NCBI GenBank assembly: GCA_963402885.1
Contig: OY727103.1
Location: forward strand, 7,540,501-7,604,500
From: Antedon bifida
Lineage: Eukaryota > Echinodermata > Crinoidea > Comatulida > Antedonidae
DNA: 64,000 nucleotides
Reading direction: 5' to 3'
The translations under genes and the position numbers were made by a program. Every line of letters starts with the position of its first letter. Position 1 is the stretch's first letter. Below the pieces are notes generated by a model. That model saw nothing but the letters and a program-made list of their open reading frames with translations. It was not told the origin of the DNA and did not search any database. Below are positions 25,521 through 38,077 of the stretch, piece after piece.

Positions 25521-26037
25521 CAGCGGGGCAGATACTGGGTGTAAAGATTGTTTTGAGCTACAATTTAACAATAGCCAAAATCAGATACGCAAAAAAAAAG
25601 TAACACGCCTCCATACCATAGCTGTTCTGTACAATGCTGCACAAAGGGAGCGCACTATGGCCAGACTGCCTGCCTCCTCAATTAATAGCGCGCCGTTTCA
25701 GAATCCTGGATGATGATTTTGAGTGCTATTTCTGTTACGGAGTTACATGATCTGAACCCAGGAAAGTTTCAAGAATCAATGCGGCACACTGCACACTCGC
25801 AATTTTTATTTTTTTCCATTTAGGGTGTCAGTTCCCAGCCAACTAGATTAGAAAGAGGTGCCATTTTATCATGCGTTTTATGTCCGAATGTCCCAGAGAA
25901 CCATTTACGACCATCTGTCATTTTCCTAAAAAAAAATTGCTTCGTGGCTCAAATATTTGGTGTCTAAGGACCCATCCTCTATTTAAAATGGATACACCCC
26001 TGACCCCCTACTTAAAAAATTGTTGCCGCCCCGCTGG
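25521..26037. mobile_element. Candidate 517 bp non-autonomous DNA element
   Basis: Ends are inverted: CCAGCGGGGC at the left and GCCCCGCTGG at the right. No clear target duplication remains, and the 10 bp TIR match is short. No coding sequence. Confidence 0.4.
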
Positions 26038-26820
26038 ATAATATAGGAGCTCAACACCAGACGATAGAGGATACGGATAGGTCAGGATGGTTATCGCATC
26101 CTTTCCGTCTTATCATACTGTACACCACCACAGAGCGATAGGCGTGGAACACGACGGTAGCTCTCAGGCGAAATCAGGTGAATGTTGATGGTTTATTATA
26201 CACAATAAATAGTTAAAATAATAAACATTTTACTCACCAGAATTTAAAAATAATCACAACATACGTCCAAAAAGCTCTTTAGATTTGGAAAATATTCACG
26301 TACAGTACTCGCATTGTAAGCCGCACAGGCTCTGGCTTAAAAATAATAATAATAAAAAAATGTTAATACCGCCCTCTCTATGTGAATTTCCTAGCATCAA
26401 AGATTTTTGATAAAAATATGTACTATAGTATACTGTGTGATGCTCTTTTCATCATTCATTCAAAATGAGCTTGTGTTTATTTTCCCCTCACATAGATGTG
26501 CGTAGAAACCGCCAATTCATTGCCAAGCGTTTCAACTATTAAATTGGCAAGATCAAGGAGGCACAGTTGAAAGTCCGATGGTCTTTCTGTGCTGTCCTGT
26601 GGTCCATAAATGAGGTAGGCCTATATATAATCTTCTGAATTATATAGGCCATATATCATGGAGGAATAAAATAATATTTCATACCTCCATGGGCCTATTT
26701 ACATAATTGAAGAAATATATGATTATATGATTATTTTCGGTTTTCTGGAAAATCACTTTTCGTCATTTTGTGCTAATATTTTTACCTGCACTTTTAAGTA
26801 ATAATAATTTAATACCACGA

Positions 26821-27113
26821 AGATATACTGTCCCTCCTCCTGAAAAAAAAAATTTTTTGAATATGCAATTGTAATGTCAAATAATAGTTATTCACTTTGA
26901 CAAAAAATTGGATCGAAAAAAAAAATATTTACCTGGAAAACTGTAATTTAGAGCAAAAAAATAGTCAAATTTGCTGCCAGTCAATGTGTTTGTCATTTAA
27001 TAAGCGAGTTTTTTTCTTCCACGGAAGAACTTTGTTAAAACTACAAAATGGTCTATATCAAAGTGTGATTTTATTAATCTTCATTTTTCATGTTTTTGGG
27101 GGGATAATACAAA
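26821..27113. mobile_element. Degenerate TTAA-family MITE, copy D (inverted orientation)
   Basis: Starts AGATATACTGTCCC and ends GGGGGGATAATACAAAG. The right interior, read in reverse complement (CCCCAAAAACATGAAAAATG, then AAGATTAAT), matches copy A. Flanking TTAA is not preserved. Confidence 0.6.
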
Positions 27114-28441
27114 GGAAAACAATTAGATCTAAGCGGTAAATGAAATGTTTCAGTTTGATTTGAGTTGTAAAAAATCAGAAACTTGCTGCTTTGTTTTCTC
27201 TTCATACTCCGTACATTTAACTTATTTTGTTTGCCTACTTTATATAACGATTTAAACGTTGATGTAGCTTGAACACTCAGCCTGGCAGGTATATACTGGA
27301 AAACAAGCTTAACGATTAACTTATTTATGATGCTGGTTGTTGCTGGCATCTGGTGGGCAGCAGAGTTAAGTAAGAAGAGGCGGATGTAAGAATTATTATT
27401 TAAGGTGAAAATACTTTCTAAAAATATATTCAAACTTATGAGTTTATTGTAGTTCACAGGCCTAGTTCATTACTACGGAATGTTTTACCAGGAGGGAAGA
27501 GTGAATGAAATCCCTGGTTTTACCGATGTGTTGATAAGCAATATACGGTAGGCTACAAATATACTGCATCGACCTATCTATTTTTACAAAATATAAATAA
27601 AAATGTATAGGCCTAAAAACCACTATAACAAAATTACAGTTTAAAAAAAAGAAGAAAAATATTAATTTAACGTTGTCTTGTGTTTCTGAGAAATGATTAA
27701 TATTTGTAAACGAAATTTTTTAGAGTAACTGCACAGAAAAAGTATCACACTTTTTTTTGTTTTGTACTTTACATAGGAATACTCAATATACAGCTTATCA
27801 CGGTGCATAAAAAAACATGCTATTTGTTTAGGCCTAAAGGCCCATTTACACTAGAACGATAACGATCGACGATAATAGATAAACATACATTTTCTTGCAT
27901 AAAACAAAAGAAATTTAAAAAGTTTGTGTTCTACTAGAACTATATTCTATTGAGAAACCAAACATGTGTAAGGTTTGTAAAATAGGTTTTTTAGGGTAAG
28001 CAAAGAAAATGGCTTATTATAATCCGTTTTATCCCATCTAGATACCGTACTTTATATAGTATAAGAAGATAGAAGAGAGAGACTAAATTACGCAGCTATA
28101 TATATATATTGCCTCGATAGTTCTATTTTTACAAACAAATTAATAAAAATATATAAAAAACAAATATAAAAAGAAGAAAATGTTGCATTCTATCTTTAGT
28201 GAGAAATGTAATTTGTAAAAAAGGTTTTTTCTAAGGGTAACTGCAAAGAATTTATATAATACTTTTATTTTTTTAATGTTTTTTTTATTAATTAATTGTT
28301 TACGACTTGCAATTATGCCTGCTTTTTACAAGTATTCAAGATAAGTACTGGTAGACTTAACCATTTTCAAGTTATATCTTGAAAGTTTACGAATTAAAAA
28401 AATGTGCATCGAGTGTGCGTAATTGACAGATATTCACATGA

Positions 28442-28482
28442 TATAAAACAAACATAAGCCTATCGGGTGGTCTGCTTCAGTC
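28442..28482 (+). promoter_or_regulatory. Putative sulfatase core promoter (TATA plus initiator), conserved in all five units
   Basis: TATAAAA at 28442-28448, 63 bp before the ATG, is followed by TCAGTC (28477-28482), which fits the TCAKTY initiator. The A of the initiator is 37 bp from the TATA start, slightly longer than usual. The same arrangement starts at 33228, 38015, 43133 and 47921 in units 2-5. Promoter function is inferred. Confidence 0.45.
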
Positions 28483-28504
28483 ATTAGTTGAGTTGATAAA
28501 AACA

Positions 28505-31251
28505 ATGAAAGCTGCTATGAATTACAAGATATCATTTTTGTTACTAGTTTTGTTGAAATGTACAGTTTGCCGGCCTCAGAACAAACCGAATATTGTCATA
28601 TTTCTGGCTGATGATTTAGGCTACGGTGATCTACAGGCGACAGGAAACCCGATCTCAGACACTCCAAATATTGATATACTCTATCGAGACGGCCTGAAGC
28701 TTACACAGTTTTACAGTTCGGCTTCAGTCTGTAGTCCATCAAGGTATGTAGAATACATCCATGTTGTGAACCGTCCATTCCAAAGCTTACGCTTTACCAA
28801 AACTTGTTAGTAATAATGTCTTCATTATGGAATACTTCTCTTTAAAATCTTTAGAGCTGGTTTGCTGACAGGTAGATATCCAGTACGGAGTGGTTTCTGG
28901 ATCAATGAGAACCTGCCATCACTGAGGCTAAACAGTCCACTGGGACTTCCATTAAACGAGACGACCATCGCAGAGCTCGTCGCCGACCAGGGTTACAAGT
29001 CTGCTCTTATTGGCAAGTGGCATCTTGGAGTTGGTCGCAACAGAGAGTTCCTACCAAAACATCATGGATTCGATCACTTTTTTGGCCTTCCTGTCTCGGT
29101 TTACCTTAGCGGGTGTCCGCCCCAGATATGTTTTCCTCCAGATGTACCTTGTGTAACAGCAGATTGTACAAGTACGGACCCTCCTCTTCCATTATTTTTA
29201 GAAGATGAGATTATTGAGCAACCAGTGAATCTGTTAACACTGATTGAAAGACAAACCATAGCCGCTAGAAGTTGGGTTACAGAGTTTAGTGAAAGTGGTA
29301 ATCCATTTCTCCTGATGTACTGGTTTGTGCAACCTCATGTTCCACATTTTGCCTGTTCACGGTTTCATAATTCTACCCTAGGTGGGGATTATACAGATTC
29401 TTTGGCTGAGATGGATTGGCAAATTGGAGATATCATCACTAAATTAAAAGAAATCGGAGAGTTTGACAACACTTTATTCCTATTTACGTCTGACAATGGG
29501 TAAGTATAATAAATCTCTTAGGACTTTTACTTAGGGTAGTAGTCTTATGCAATGACCAGATTCTAACATAAATAAAAAACAACCACATTTGAGAAAATGA
29601 TAACAACAATTTATTTACAAATCCCAAAAATTTTGTAATGTGCACCTAAAATTAAAAATATTACGAAAAAAAAATTAAGAACAATTTAAGAATTAATTTA
29701 ATTATTAAATTTGTCTTCCTAATTAAAAAAAAAAAATTTTAAAAACATAATATCTCAGGACTTTGACATGGGGTATTAAATAAAGACAGATCATTTTCAC
29801 TTATTTCTGATTTGGTTTAACCCCAATTAACAATTCAAAAAAAAGATCACTTACTAACAAGAAAAGAAACATAACCAAATATAATCACAAATTGTTTTCC
29901 AGTCCCGACAAATCTTCTGGTTTTCAAGGTGGTTCATCCGGACCATTTCGATGTGGAAAATCTTCTTCGTTTGAAGGCGGTACACGAGTACCCGGTGTGG
30001 TGTATTGGCCAAGTCGAATTGCTCCTGGAATATCTAAGGAATTGATCAGTCATCTTGATATATTCCCAACGATTGCAAGTTTAATTGGGTCATCAGTTGA
30101 CAATATACAGCTTGATGGTTACGACATAAGTGATGTGCTCTTTAATATGGGAAAGGTTTGTATTTATTCTTTCTCGATTCCGATGATAACGACGATGACA
30201 AAATTGATATTTGGTTTTATATTGATGATGAAGAAGAAGAAAACAACAACTGAGATGATGATGAACAAATTAATGATTTAGGGTGATTATTAAAATGGTT
30301 GATGAAATGAATGATCGTAAAGCGATCAATCGGTAGGCCTAAATTACATCGATCGGCAGTGACGGTGTATATGACACATATAAACAGATAACGCTAGGAG
30401 TGGGTTTGGTCCTTAATTCTTCGGGATCTGTTTAATCCAAAACTTACCTTTCATAAAGAAACCATACCTCCAAAGCAAACTTAAATCGTTCTTGGTATTT
30501 ATTCGTTCTCTTAGCCATTAGTTGCTTTCTTACCATATGAAAAATCTTTGCTTGCTTGTAATTTGTTTGTTCATGCTTATATTTCACGAAATTTTTACAA
30601 AAATATAATTTATTCGTGTTTGGAATGAAATTAAATAACCAGTGAATGATTTCCATTTTCCTACAGAGTCCTAGATCAAGTTTGATGTTTTTCAATAATA
30701 CATGGAAAAGCCCATTTGCCTACCGTTACAACCAGTACAAAGCGCATGCCGTAATACTTCAATCTTTTTCGACGATCTCTGAAGATTTAGATGACTATAA
30801 TGCCAGGTGTGGTAACGCTATGCCACTTAGTCGACACGATCCCTCGTTACTTTACAATCTCCACCTAGACCAAGAAGAACGTGTAAACATTGGTGAAGAT
30901 CAGGAGATGCAGTCAGTACTGAATCAGTTACACACTGCTAGATTATTAGAAGAGAGTGGCCTAACTTACGGTGAGAGTATACTGAATCGATCTGCTGATC
31001 GTTTTCAAGCTTGCTGTAACGAGGGATGCGAACCGTTTCCACTATGTTGTCAATGCGTTTCAAATTATACAAACGAACTATTCTCCAATTCTCAACGCGT
31101 CACAGCCGTTTCTTTTCCGAGCTCTCAGTTTGCCTGGCTGGTTGCATTTGTGATAATATTTGTAACTGTATTTTTAAGTGCAATTATAATGTTATTAATA
31201 CCACGTTTAAGACAAAAACAAAATGAAGAAAATTATATAAAGCTATCTTAA
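28505..31251 (+). CDS. Arylsulfatase A-like, membrane-anchored, unit 1
   Basis: Exons 28505-28743, 28855-29499, 29903-30155 and 30667-31251 join in phase to 573 aa. Predicted to hydrolyse sulfate esters in the secretory/lysosomal route. Signal peptide at residues 1-22; metal ligands D36/D37 (ADDLGYGD); formylglycine motif C76-S-P-S-R80 then AGLLTGR, with the intron splitting the Arg codon; GKWH (K134, H136); SDNG (292-295); RCGK (K314), matching ARSA active-site Lys302. The C-terminal CCxxGC...CCxC cluster is ARSA-like. It then departs from ARSA: a hydrophobic helix (about 534-558) and tail ending NYIKLS. Several N-glycosylation sequons. Unit 1 differs from the others by a three-residue shorter signal peptide (KIS for MIFHIS) and shares its exon 2 haplotype with unit 5. 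The start ATG is the first in-frame ATG after the putative initiator; an alternative is Met5. Confidence 0.93.
29500..29902 (+). other. Sulfatase intron 2, unit 1
   Basis: AT-rich, poly-A-rich, no gene. The equivalent introns in units 2-5 differ by scattered substitutions and, in unit 3, by a 326 bp insertion. Small ORFs here and in intron 3 (for example minus strand 30444-30695) repeat in every unit simply because the unit is duplicated. Confidence 0.7.
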
Positions 31252-31309
31252 GCTAATCTTCAAATAATTAATACAATGGTTACCTGGCAGGTATATACTG
31301 GAAAACAAG

Positions 31310-31655
31310 CTTAACGATCGTGGTGATGCAATTACGACACATATATATATATTTATGATGCTGGTTGTTGCTGGCATCTGGTGGGCAGCAGAGTTAAGTA
31401 AGAAGAGGCGGATGTAAGAATTATTATTTAAGGTGAAAATACTTTCTAAAATATATTCAAACTTATGAGTTTATTGTAGTTCACAGGCCTAGTTCATTAC
31501 TACGGAATGTTTTACCAGGAGGGAAGAGTGAATGAAATCCCTGGTTTTACCGATGTGTTGATAAGCAATATACGGTAGGCTACAAATAGATAGCCTATAT
31601 ATTATAGACGGCTATTTAGGTATTGTTATCTATTTTTACAAAATAGAATAAAACT
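31310..31655. repeat. Intra-unit old duplicate, segment A (unit 2 flank)
   Basis: Carries GCTGGTTGTTGCTGGC, AACTTATGAGTTTATTGT, TTCACAGGCCTAGTT and TAGGCTACAAATAGATAGC in order. A diverged version with the same order lies at 32325-32640. Present at the head of every unit. A likely polyA signal (AATAAA, 31647-31652) for the preceding gene lies here. Confidence 0.7.
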
Positions 31656-31819
31656 ACTCAGACAAAGAAAAATAATTAAGAAAAAGAGGAAAACTATTAA
31701 TTTTAGGGTAACTAAAGAAAATGACATTTTTTGTTTACATTATATTGGACATTTTATAATTACATATTGTCATCGATTATGAAAATTTTAACGCAGGGAA
31801 TTCCATCTAGTTAAAATTG

Positions 31820-32150
31820 TATCTTAAAAAAAAGTATTATTCCACCAGCTGTGGCAACAAGACAAAAACAAACAAAAAATGGTTCTCAACAAGAAACAAA
31901 ACAAGGCCAACAGCCATAAGTCGCGTGCTCTCAGAAAAAAATGAACTTTCAAAAAGTAATGTACTTTAAAACTTTTCTGTACATCAAAACAGTTAAAAAA
32001 GTACAAAAAGCGATAAAACGCATAGTGATACCGGACCGACAGACAGACCGACAGACCGACCGACCGACATAGTGAACTATAGAGTCGCTTCCACGCGACT
32101 AAAAAAACCGTACCAATCAAACAACAATTTATACAAATCATGAGTAGACT
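31820..32150. repeat. Repeat block with (GACC/GACA)n microsatellite
   Basis: Between segments A and B of each unit. Holds a GACAGACCGACC-type tract (32036-32068) just before GTCGCTTCCACGCGAC. The tract is 8 bp shorter in unit 3 (36831-36856). A minus-strand ORF of about 105 codons crosses it but is not recognised as a protein. Confidence 0.5.
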
Positions 32151-32324
32151 CTAAAGTAAGTATACTGCTAAATTTTTCCATTTTAGGTTATAGGCCTATA
32201 CATGCATATTATTTTCAAAAGCAATATATTTATATTAAAATAATCATGTTGTATCTACAATTTCAACCCGCAGTTATCAATTCGTAAATGATTAAAATAA
32301 TATTACAAGGTCAAAAAGTACCGT

Positions 32325-32640
32325 AACGACAGGGATGCAATTAGGACATATATATATTATAGGTGCTGGTTGTTGCTGGCGTTTGATGAACAGAGTAAGA
32401 AGAGGCGAATATAATAATTATTATGAGAATATATGGTTAAAGTTTCAAACTTATGAGTTTATTGTTTTTGTGGTTCACAGGCCTAGTTAGTTGCTTATTA
32501 TTAATCAGGAACTGAATGTTTTACCCATTTTTGTGATACTATAGTAATTATACGGTATAGGCTACAAATAGATAGCATATATTCAAAGGGGGCTATTAAG
32601 ATATTGTTATCTATTTTCACAAAAATATAATAAATATATA
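32325..32640. repeat. Intra-unit old duplicate, segment B (unit 2 flank)
   Basis: Diverged partner of segment A (31310-31655). Unit 1 lacks a clear segment B, so the A/B duplication or its loss distinguishes unit 1 from units 2-5. Confidence 0.65.
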
Positions 32641-33290
32641 CAGTACTCACTACTAAAAAATCAAAAAAATCACGTTGTCTGTTTCTATTGAGAAACCAAA
32701 CATGTGTAAGGTTTGTAAAATAGGTTTTTTAGGGTAAGCAAAGAAAATGGCTTATTATAATCCGTTTTATCCCATCTAGATACCGTACTTTATATAGCAT
32801 AAGAAGATAGAAGAGAGAGACTAAATTACGCAGCTATATATATATATTGCCTCGATCGTTCTATTTTTACAAACAAATTAATAAAAATATATAAAAAACT
32901 AATATAAAAAGAAGAAAATGTTGCATTCTATCTTTATTGAGAAATGTGATTTGTAAAAAAAGGTTTTTTCTAAGGGTAACTGCAAAGAAATTATATAATA
33001 CTTGTTATTAGTTATACTTAATATGCCTATATCCTATCACGGTGCAATAAAAAAGGTGTTTTGTTTTTTTATTAAATTGTTTACGACTTGCAATTATGCC
33101 TACTTTTTACATGTATTCAAGATAAGTACTGGTAGACTTAACCATTTTCAAGTTATATCTTGAAAGTTTACGAATTAAAAAAATGTACATCGAGTGTGCG
33201 TGTCGTAATTGACAGATATTCACATGATATAAAACAAACATAAGCCTATCGGGTGGTCTGCTTCAGTCATTAGTTGAGTTGATAAAAACA

Positions 33291-36047
33291 ATGAAAGCTG
33301 CTATGAATTACATGATATTTCACATATCATTTTTGTTACTAGTTTTGTTGAAATGTACAGTTTGCCGGCCTCAGAACAAACCGAATATTGTCATATTTCT
33401 GGCTGATGATTTAGGCTACGGTGATCTACAGGCGACAGGAAACCCGATCTCAGACACTCCAAATATTGATATACTCTATCGAGACGGCCTGAAGCTTACA
33501 CAGTTTTACAGTTCGGCTTCAGTCTGTAGTCCATCAAGGTATGTAGAATCCATCCATGTTGTGAACCGTCCATTCCAAAGCTTACGCTTTACCAAAACTT
33601 GTTAGTAATAATGTCTTCATTATGGAATACTTCTCTTTAAAATCTTTAGAGCTGGTTTGCTGACAGGTAGATATCCAGTGCGGAGTGGTTTCTGGAGCAA
33701 TGAGAACATGCCATTACTGGGGCTAAACAGTCCACTGGGACTTCCATTAAACGAGACGACCATCGCAGAGCTCGTCGCCGACCAGGGTTACAAGTCTGCT
33801 CTTATTGGCAAGTGGCATATTGGAGTTGGTCGCAACAGAGAGTTCCTACCAAAACATCATGGATTCGATCACTTTTTTGGCCTTCCTGTCTCGGTTTACC
33901 ATAGCGGGTGTCCGCCCCAGATATGCTTTCCTCCAGATGTACCTTGTGTAACAGCAGATTGTATAAGTACGGACCCTCCTCTTCCACTATTTTTAGAAGA
34001 TGAGATTATTGAGCAACCAGTGAATCTGTTAACACTGATTGAAAGACAAACCATAGCCGCTAGAAGTTGGGTTACAGAGTTTAGTGAAAGTGGTAATTCA
34101 TTTCTCCTGATGTACTGGTTTGTGCAACCTCATGTTCCACATTTTGCCAGTTCACGGTTTCATAATTCTACCCTAGGTGGGGATTATACAGATTCCTTGG
34201 CTGAGATGGATTGGCAAATTGGAGATATCATCACTAAATTAAAAGAAATCGGAGAGTTTGACAACACTTTATTTTTATTTACGTCTGACAATGGGTAAGT
34301 ACAATACACTCTCTTAGGACTTTTACTTAGGGTAGTAGTCTTATGCAATGACCAGATTCTAACATAAATAAAAAAACAACCACATTGGAGAAAATGATAA
34401 CAACAATTTATTTACAAATCCCAACAATTTTGTAATGTGCACCTAAAATTAAAAATATTACGAAAAAAAAATTAAGAACAATTTAAGAATTAATTTAATT
34501 ATTAAATTTGTCTTCCTAATTAAAAAAAAATAATTTTTAAACATAATATCTCAGGACTTTGACATGGAGTATTAAATAAAGACAGATAATTTTCACTTAT
34601 TTCTGATTTGGTTTAACCCCAATTAACAATTCAAAAAAAAGATCACTTACTAACAAGAAAAGAAACATAACCAAATATAATCACAAATTGTTTTCCAGTC
34701 CCGACAAATCTTCTGGTTTTCAAGGTGGTTCACCCGGACCATTTCGATGTGGAAAATCTTCTGCGTTTGAAGGCGGTACACGAGTACCCGGTGTGGTGTA
34801 TTGGCCAAGTCGAATTGCTCCTGGAATATCTAAGGAATTGATCAGTCATCTTGATATATTCCCAACGATTGCAAGTTTAATTGGGTCATCAGTTGACAAT
34901 ATACAGCTTGATGGTTACGACATAAGTGATGTGCTCTTTAATATGGGAAAGGTTTGTATTTATTCTTTCTCGATTCCGATGATAACGACGATGACAAAAT
35001 TGATATTTGGTTTTATATTGATGATGAAGAAGAAGAAAACAACAACTGAGATGAGGATGAACAAATTAATGATTTAGGGTGATTATTAAAATGGTTGATG
35101 AAATGAATGATCGTAAAGCGATCAATCGGTAGGCCTAAATTACATCGATCGGCAGTGACGGTGTATATGACACATATAAACAGATAACGCTAGGAGTGGG
35201 TTTGGTCCTTAATTCTTCGGGATCTGTTTAATCCAAAACTTACCTTTCCTAAAGAAACCATACCTCCAAAGCAAACTTAAATCGTTCTTGGTATTTATTC
35301 GTTCTCTTAGCCATTAGTTGCTTTCTTACCATATGAAAAATCTTTGCTTGCTTGTAATTTGTTTGTTCATGCTTATATTTCACGAAATTTTTACAAAAAT
35401 ATAATTTATTCGTGTTTGGAATGAAATTAAATAACCAGTGAATGATTTCCATTTTCCTACAGAGCCCTAGATCAAGTTTGATGTTTTTCAATAATACATG
35501 GAAAAGCCCATTTGCCTACCGTTACAACCAGTACAAAGCGCATGCCGTAATACTTCAATCTTTTTCGACGATCTCTGAAGATTTAGATGACTATAATGCC
35601 AGGTGTGGTAACGCTATGCCACTTAGTCGACACGATCCCTCGTTACTTTACAATCTCCACCTAGACCAAGAAGAACGTGTAAACATTGGTGAAGATCAGG
35701 AGATGCAGTCAGTACTGAATCAGTTACACACTGCTAGATTATTAGAAGAGAGTGGCCTAACTTACGGTGAGAGTATACTGAATCGATCTGCTGATCGTTT
35801 TCAAGCTTGCTGTAACGAGGGATGCGAACCGTTTCCACTATGTTGTCAATGCGTTTCAAATTATACAAACGAACTATTCTCCAATTCTCAACGCGTCACA
35901 GCCGTTTCTTTTCCGAGCTCTCAGTTTGCCTGGCTGGTTGCATTTGTGATAATATTTGTAACTGTATTTTTAAGTGCAATTATAATGTTATTAATACCAC
36001 GTTTAAGACAAAAACAAAATGAAGAAAATTATATAAAGCTATCTTAA
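33291..36047 (+). CDS. Arylsulfatase A-like, membrane-anchored, unit 2
   Basis: Exons 33291-33538, 33650-34294, 34699-34951 and 35463-36047; 576 aa. Same architecture and catalytic residues as unit 1, with the modified Cys at residue 79. Signal peptide is the longer MIFHIS form. Exon 2 carries haplotype B (SNENMPLLGL; YHSG; CIST; NSFL; ASSR). Unique change: GKWHIG in place of GKWHLG, next to the catalytic Lys/His. Exon 3 has SPG and KSSA, exon 4 has YRYNQ. No disabling change found. Confidence 0.93.
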
Positions 36048-38077
36048 GCTAATCTTCAAATAATTAATACAATGGTTACCTGGCAGGTATATACTGGAAA
36101 ACAAGCTTAACGATCGTGGTGATGCAATTACGACACATATATATATATTTATGATGCTGGTTGTTGCTGGCATCTGGTGGGCAGCAGAGTTAAGTAAGAA
36201 GAGGCGGATGTAAGAATTATTATTTAAGGTGAAAATACTTTCTAAAATATATTCAAACTTATGAGTTTATTGTAGTTCACAGGCCTAGTTCATTACTACG
36301 GAATGTTTTACCAGGAGGGAAGAGTGAATGAAATCCCTGGTTTTACCGATGTGTTGATAAGCAATATACGGTAGGCTACAAATAGATAGCCTATATATTA
36401 TAGACGGCTATTTAGGTATTGTTATCTATTTTTACAAAATAGAATAAAACTACTCAGACAAAGAAAAATAATTAAGAAAAAGAGGAAAACTATTAATTTT
36501 AGGGTAACTAAAGAAAATGACATTTTTTGTTTACATTATATTGGACATTTTATAATTACATATTGTCATCGATTATGAAAATTTTAACGCAGGGAATTCC
36601 ATCTAGTTAAAATTGTATCTTAAAAAAAAGTATTATTCCACCAGCTGTGGCAACAAGACAAAAACAAACAAAAAATGGTTCTCAACAAGAAACAAAACAA
36701 GGCCAACAGCCATAAGTCGCGTGCTCTCAGAAAAAAATGAACTTTCAAAAAGTAATGTACTTTAAAACTTTTCTGTACATCAAAACAGTTAAAAAAGTAC
36801 AAAAAGCGATAAAACGCATAGTGATACCGGACCGACAGACAGACCGACCGACCGACATAGTGAACTATAGAGTCGCTTCCACGCGACTAAAAAAACCGTA
36901 CCAATCAAACAACAATTTATACAAATCATGAGTAGACTCTAAAGTAAGTATACTGCTAAATTTTTCCATTTTAGGTTATAGGCCTATACATGCATATTAT
37001 TTTCAAAAGCAATATATTTATATTAAAATAATCATGTTGTATCTACAATTTCAACCCGCAGTTATCAATTCGTAAATGATTAAAATAATATTACAAGGTC
37101 AAAAAGTACCGTAACGATAGGGATGCAATTAGGACATATATATATTATAGGTGCTGGTTGTTGCTGGCGTTTGATGAACAGAGTAAGAAGAGGCGAATAT
37201 AATAATTATTATGAGAATATATGGTTAAAGTTTCAAACTTATGAGTTTATTGTTTTTGTGGTTCACAGGCCTAGTTAGTTGCTTATTATTAATCAGGAAC
37301 TGAATGTTTTACCCATTTTTGTGATACTATAGTAATTATACGGTATAGGCTACAAATAGATAGCATATATTCAAAGGGGGCTATTAAGATATTGTTATCT
37401 ATTTTCACAAAAATATAATAAATATATACAGTACTCACTACTAAAAAATCAAAAAAATCACGTTGTCTGTTTCTATTGAGAAACCAAACATGTGTAAGGT
37501 TTGTAAAATAGGTTTTTTAGGGTAAGCAAAGAAAATGGCTTATTATAATCCGTTTTATCCCATCTAGATACCGTACTTTATATAGCATAAGAAGATAGAA
37601 GAGAGAGACTAAATTACGCAGCTATATATATATATTGCCTCGATCGTTCTATTTTTACAAACAAATTAATAAAAATATATAAAAAACTAATATAAAAAGA
37701 AGAAAATGTTGCATTCTATCTTTATTGAGAAATGTGATTTGTAAAAAAGGTTTTTTCTAAGGGTAACTGCAAAGAAATTATATAATACTTGTTATTAGTT
37801 ATACTTAATATGCCTATATCCTATCACGGTGCAATAAAAAAGGTGTTTTGTTTTTTTATTAAATTGTTTACGACTTGCAATTATGCCTACTTTTTACAAG
37901 TATTCAAGATAAGTACTGGTAGACTTAACCATTTTCAAGTTATATCTTGAAAGTTTACGAATTAAAAAAATGTACATCGAGTGTGCGTGTCGTAATTGAC
38001 AGATATTCACATGATATAAAACAAACATAAGCCTATCGGGTGGTCTGCTTCAGTCATTAGTTGAGTTGATAAAAACA

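Larger units (their letters stand above)
16916..27280. other. Intergenic region, about 10 kb, no supported gene
   Basis: Short ORFs here (under about 110 codons) show no family similarity that I recognise and no exon-like chain. The region holds LINE 3' ends, tRNA-like stretches, MITEs and a CpG-rich repeat, listed separately. The ATPase 5' UTR and promoter must lie just right of 16915, but no clear TATA box or CpG island was found. Confidence 0.6.

Noticed and set aside
30444-30695. Minus-strand ORF in sulfatase intron 3, conserved in all five units
   Set aside because: Conservation is explained by the recent segmental duplication; it lies mostly in intron and has no recognised motif.
31026-31226. 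66-codon ORF in sulfatase exon 4 (all units)
   Set aside because: Out-of-frame shadow of the sulfatase C-terminal exon.
31824-32141. Minus-strand ORF of 105 codons (repeated in other units at 41730 and 46524)
   Set aside because: The middle is the GACC/GACA microsatellite; truncated in unit 3 flank and no protein family recognised.
33802-33987. Minus-strand ORF opposite sulfatase exon 2
   Set aside because: Antisense shadow of a well-supported coding exon.
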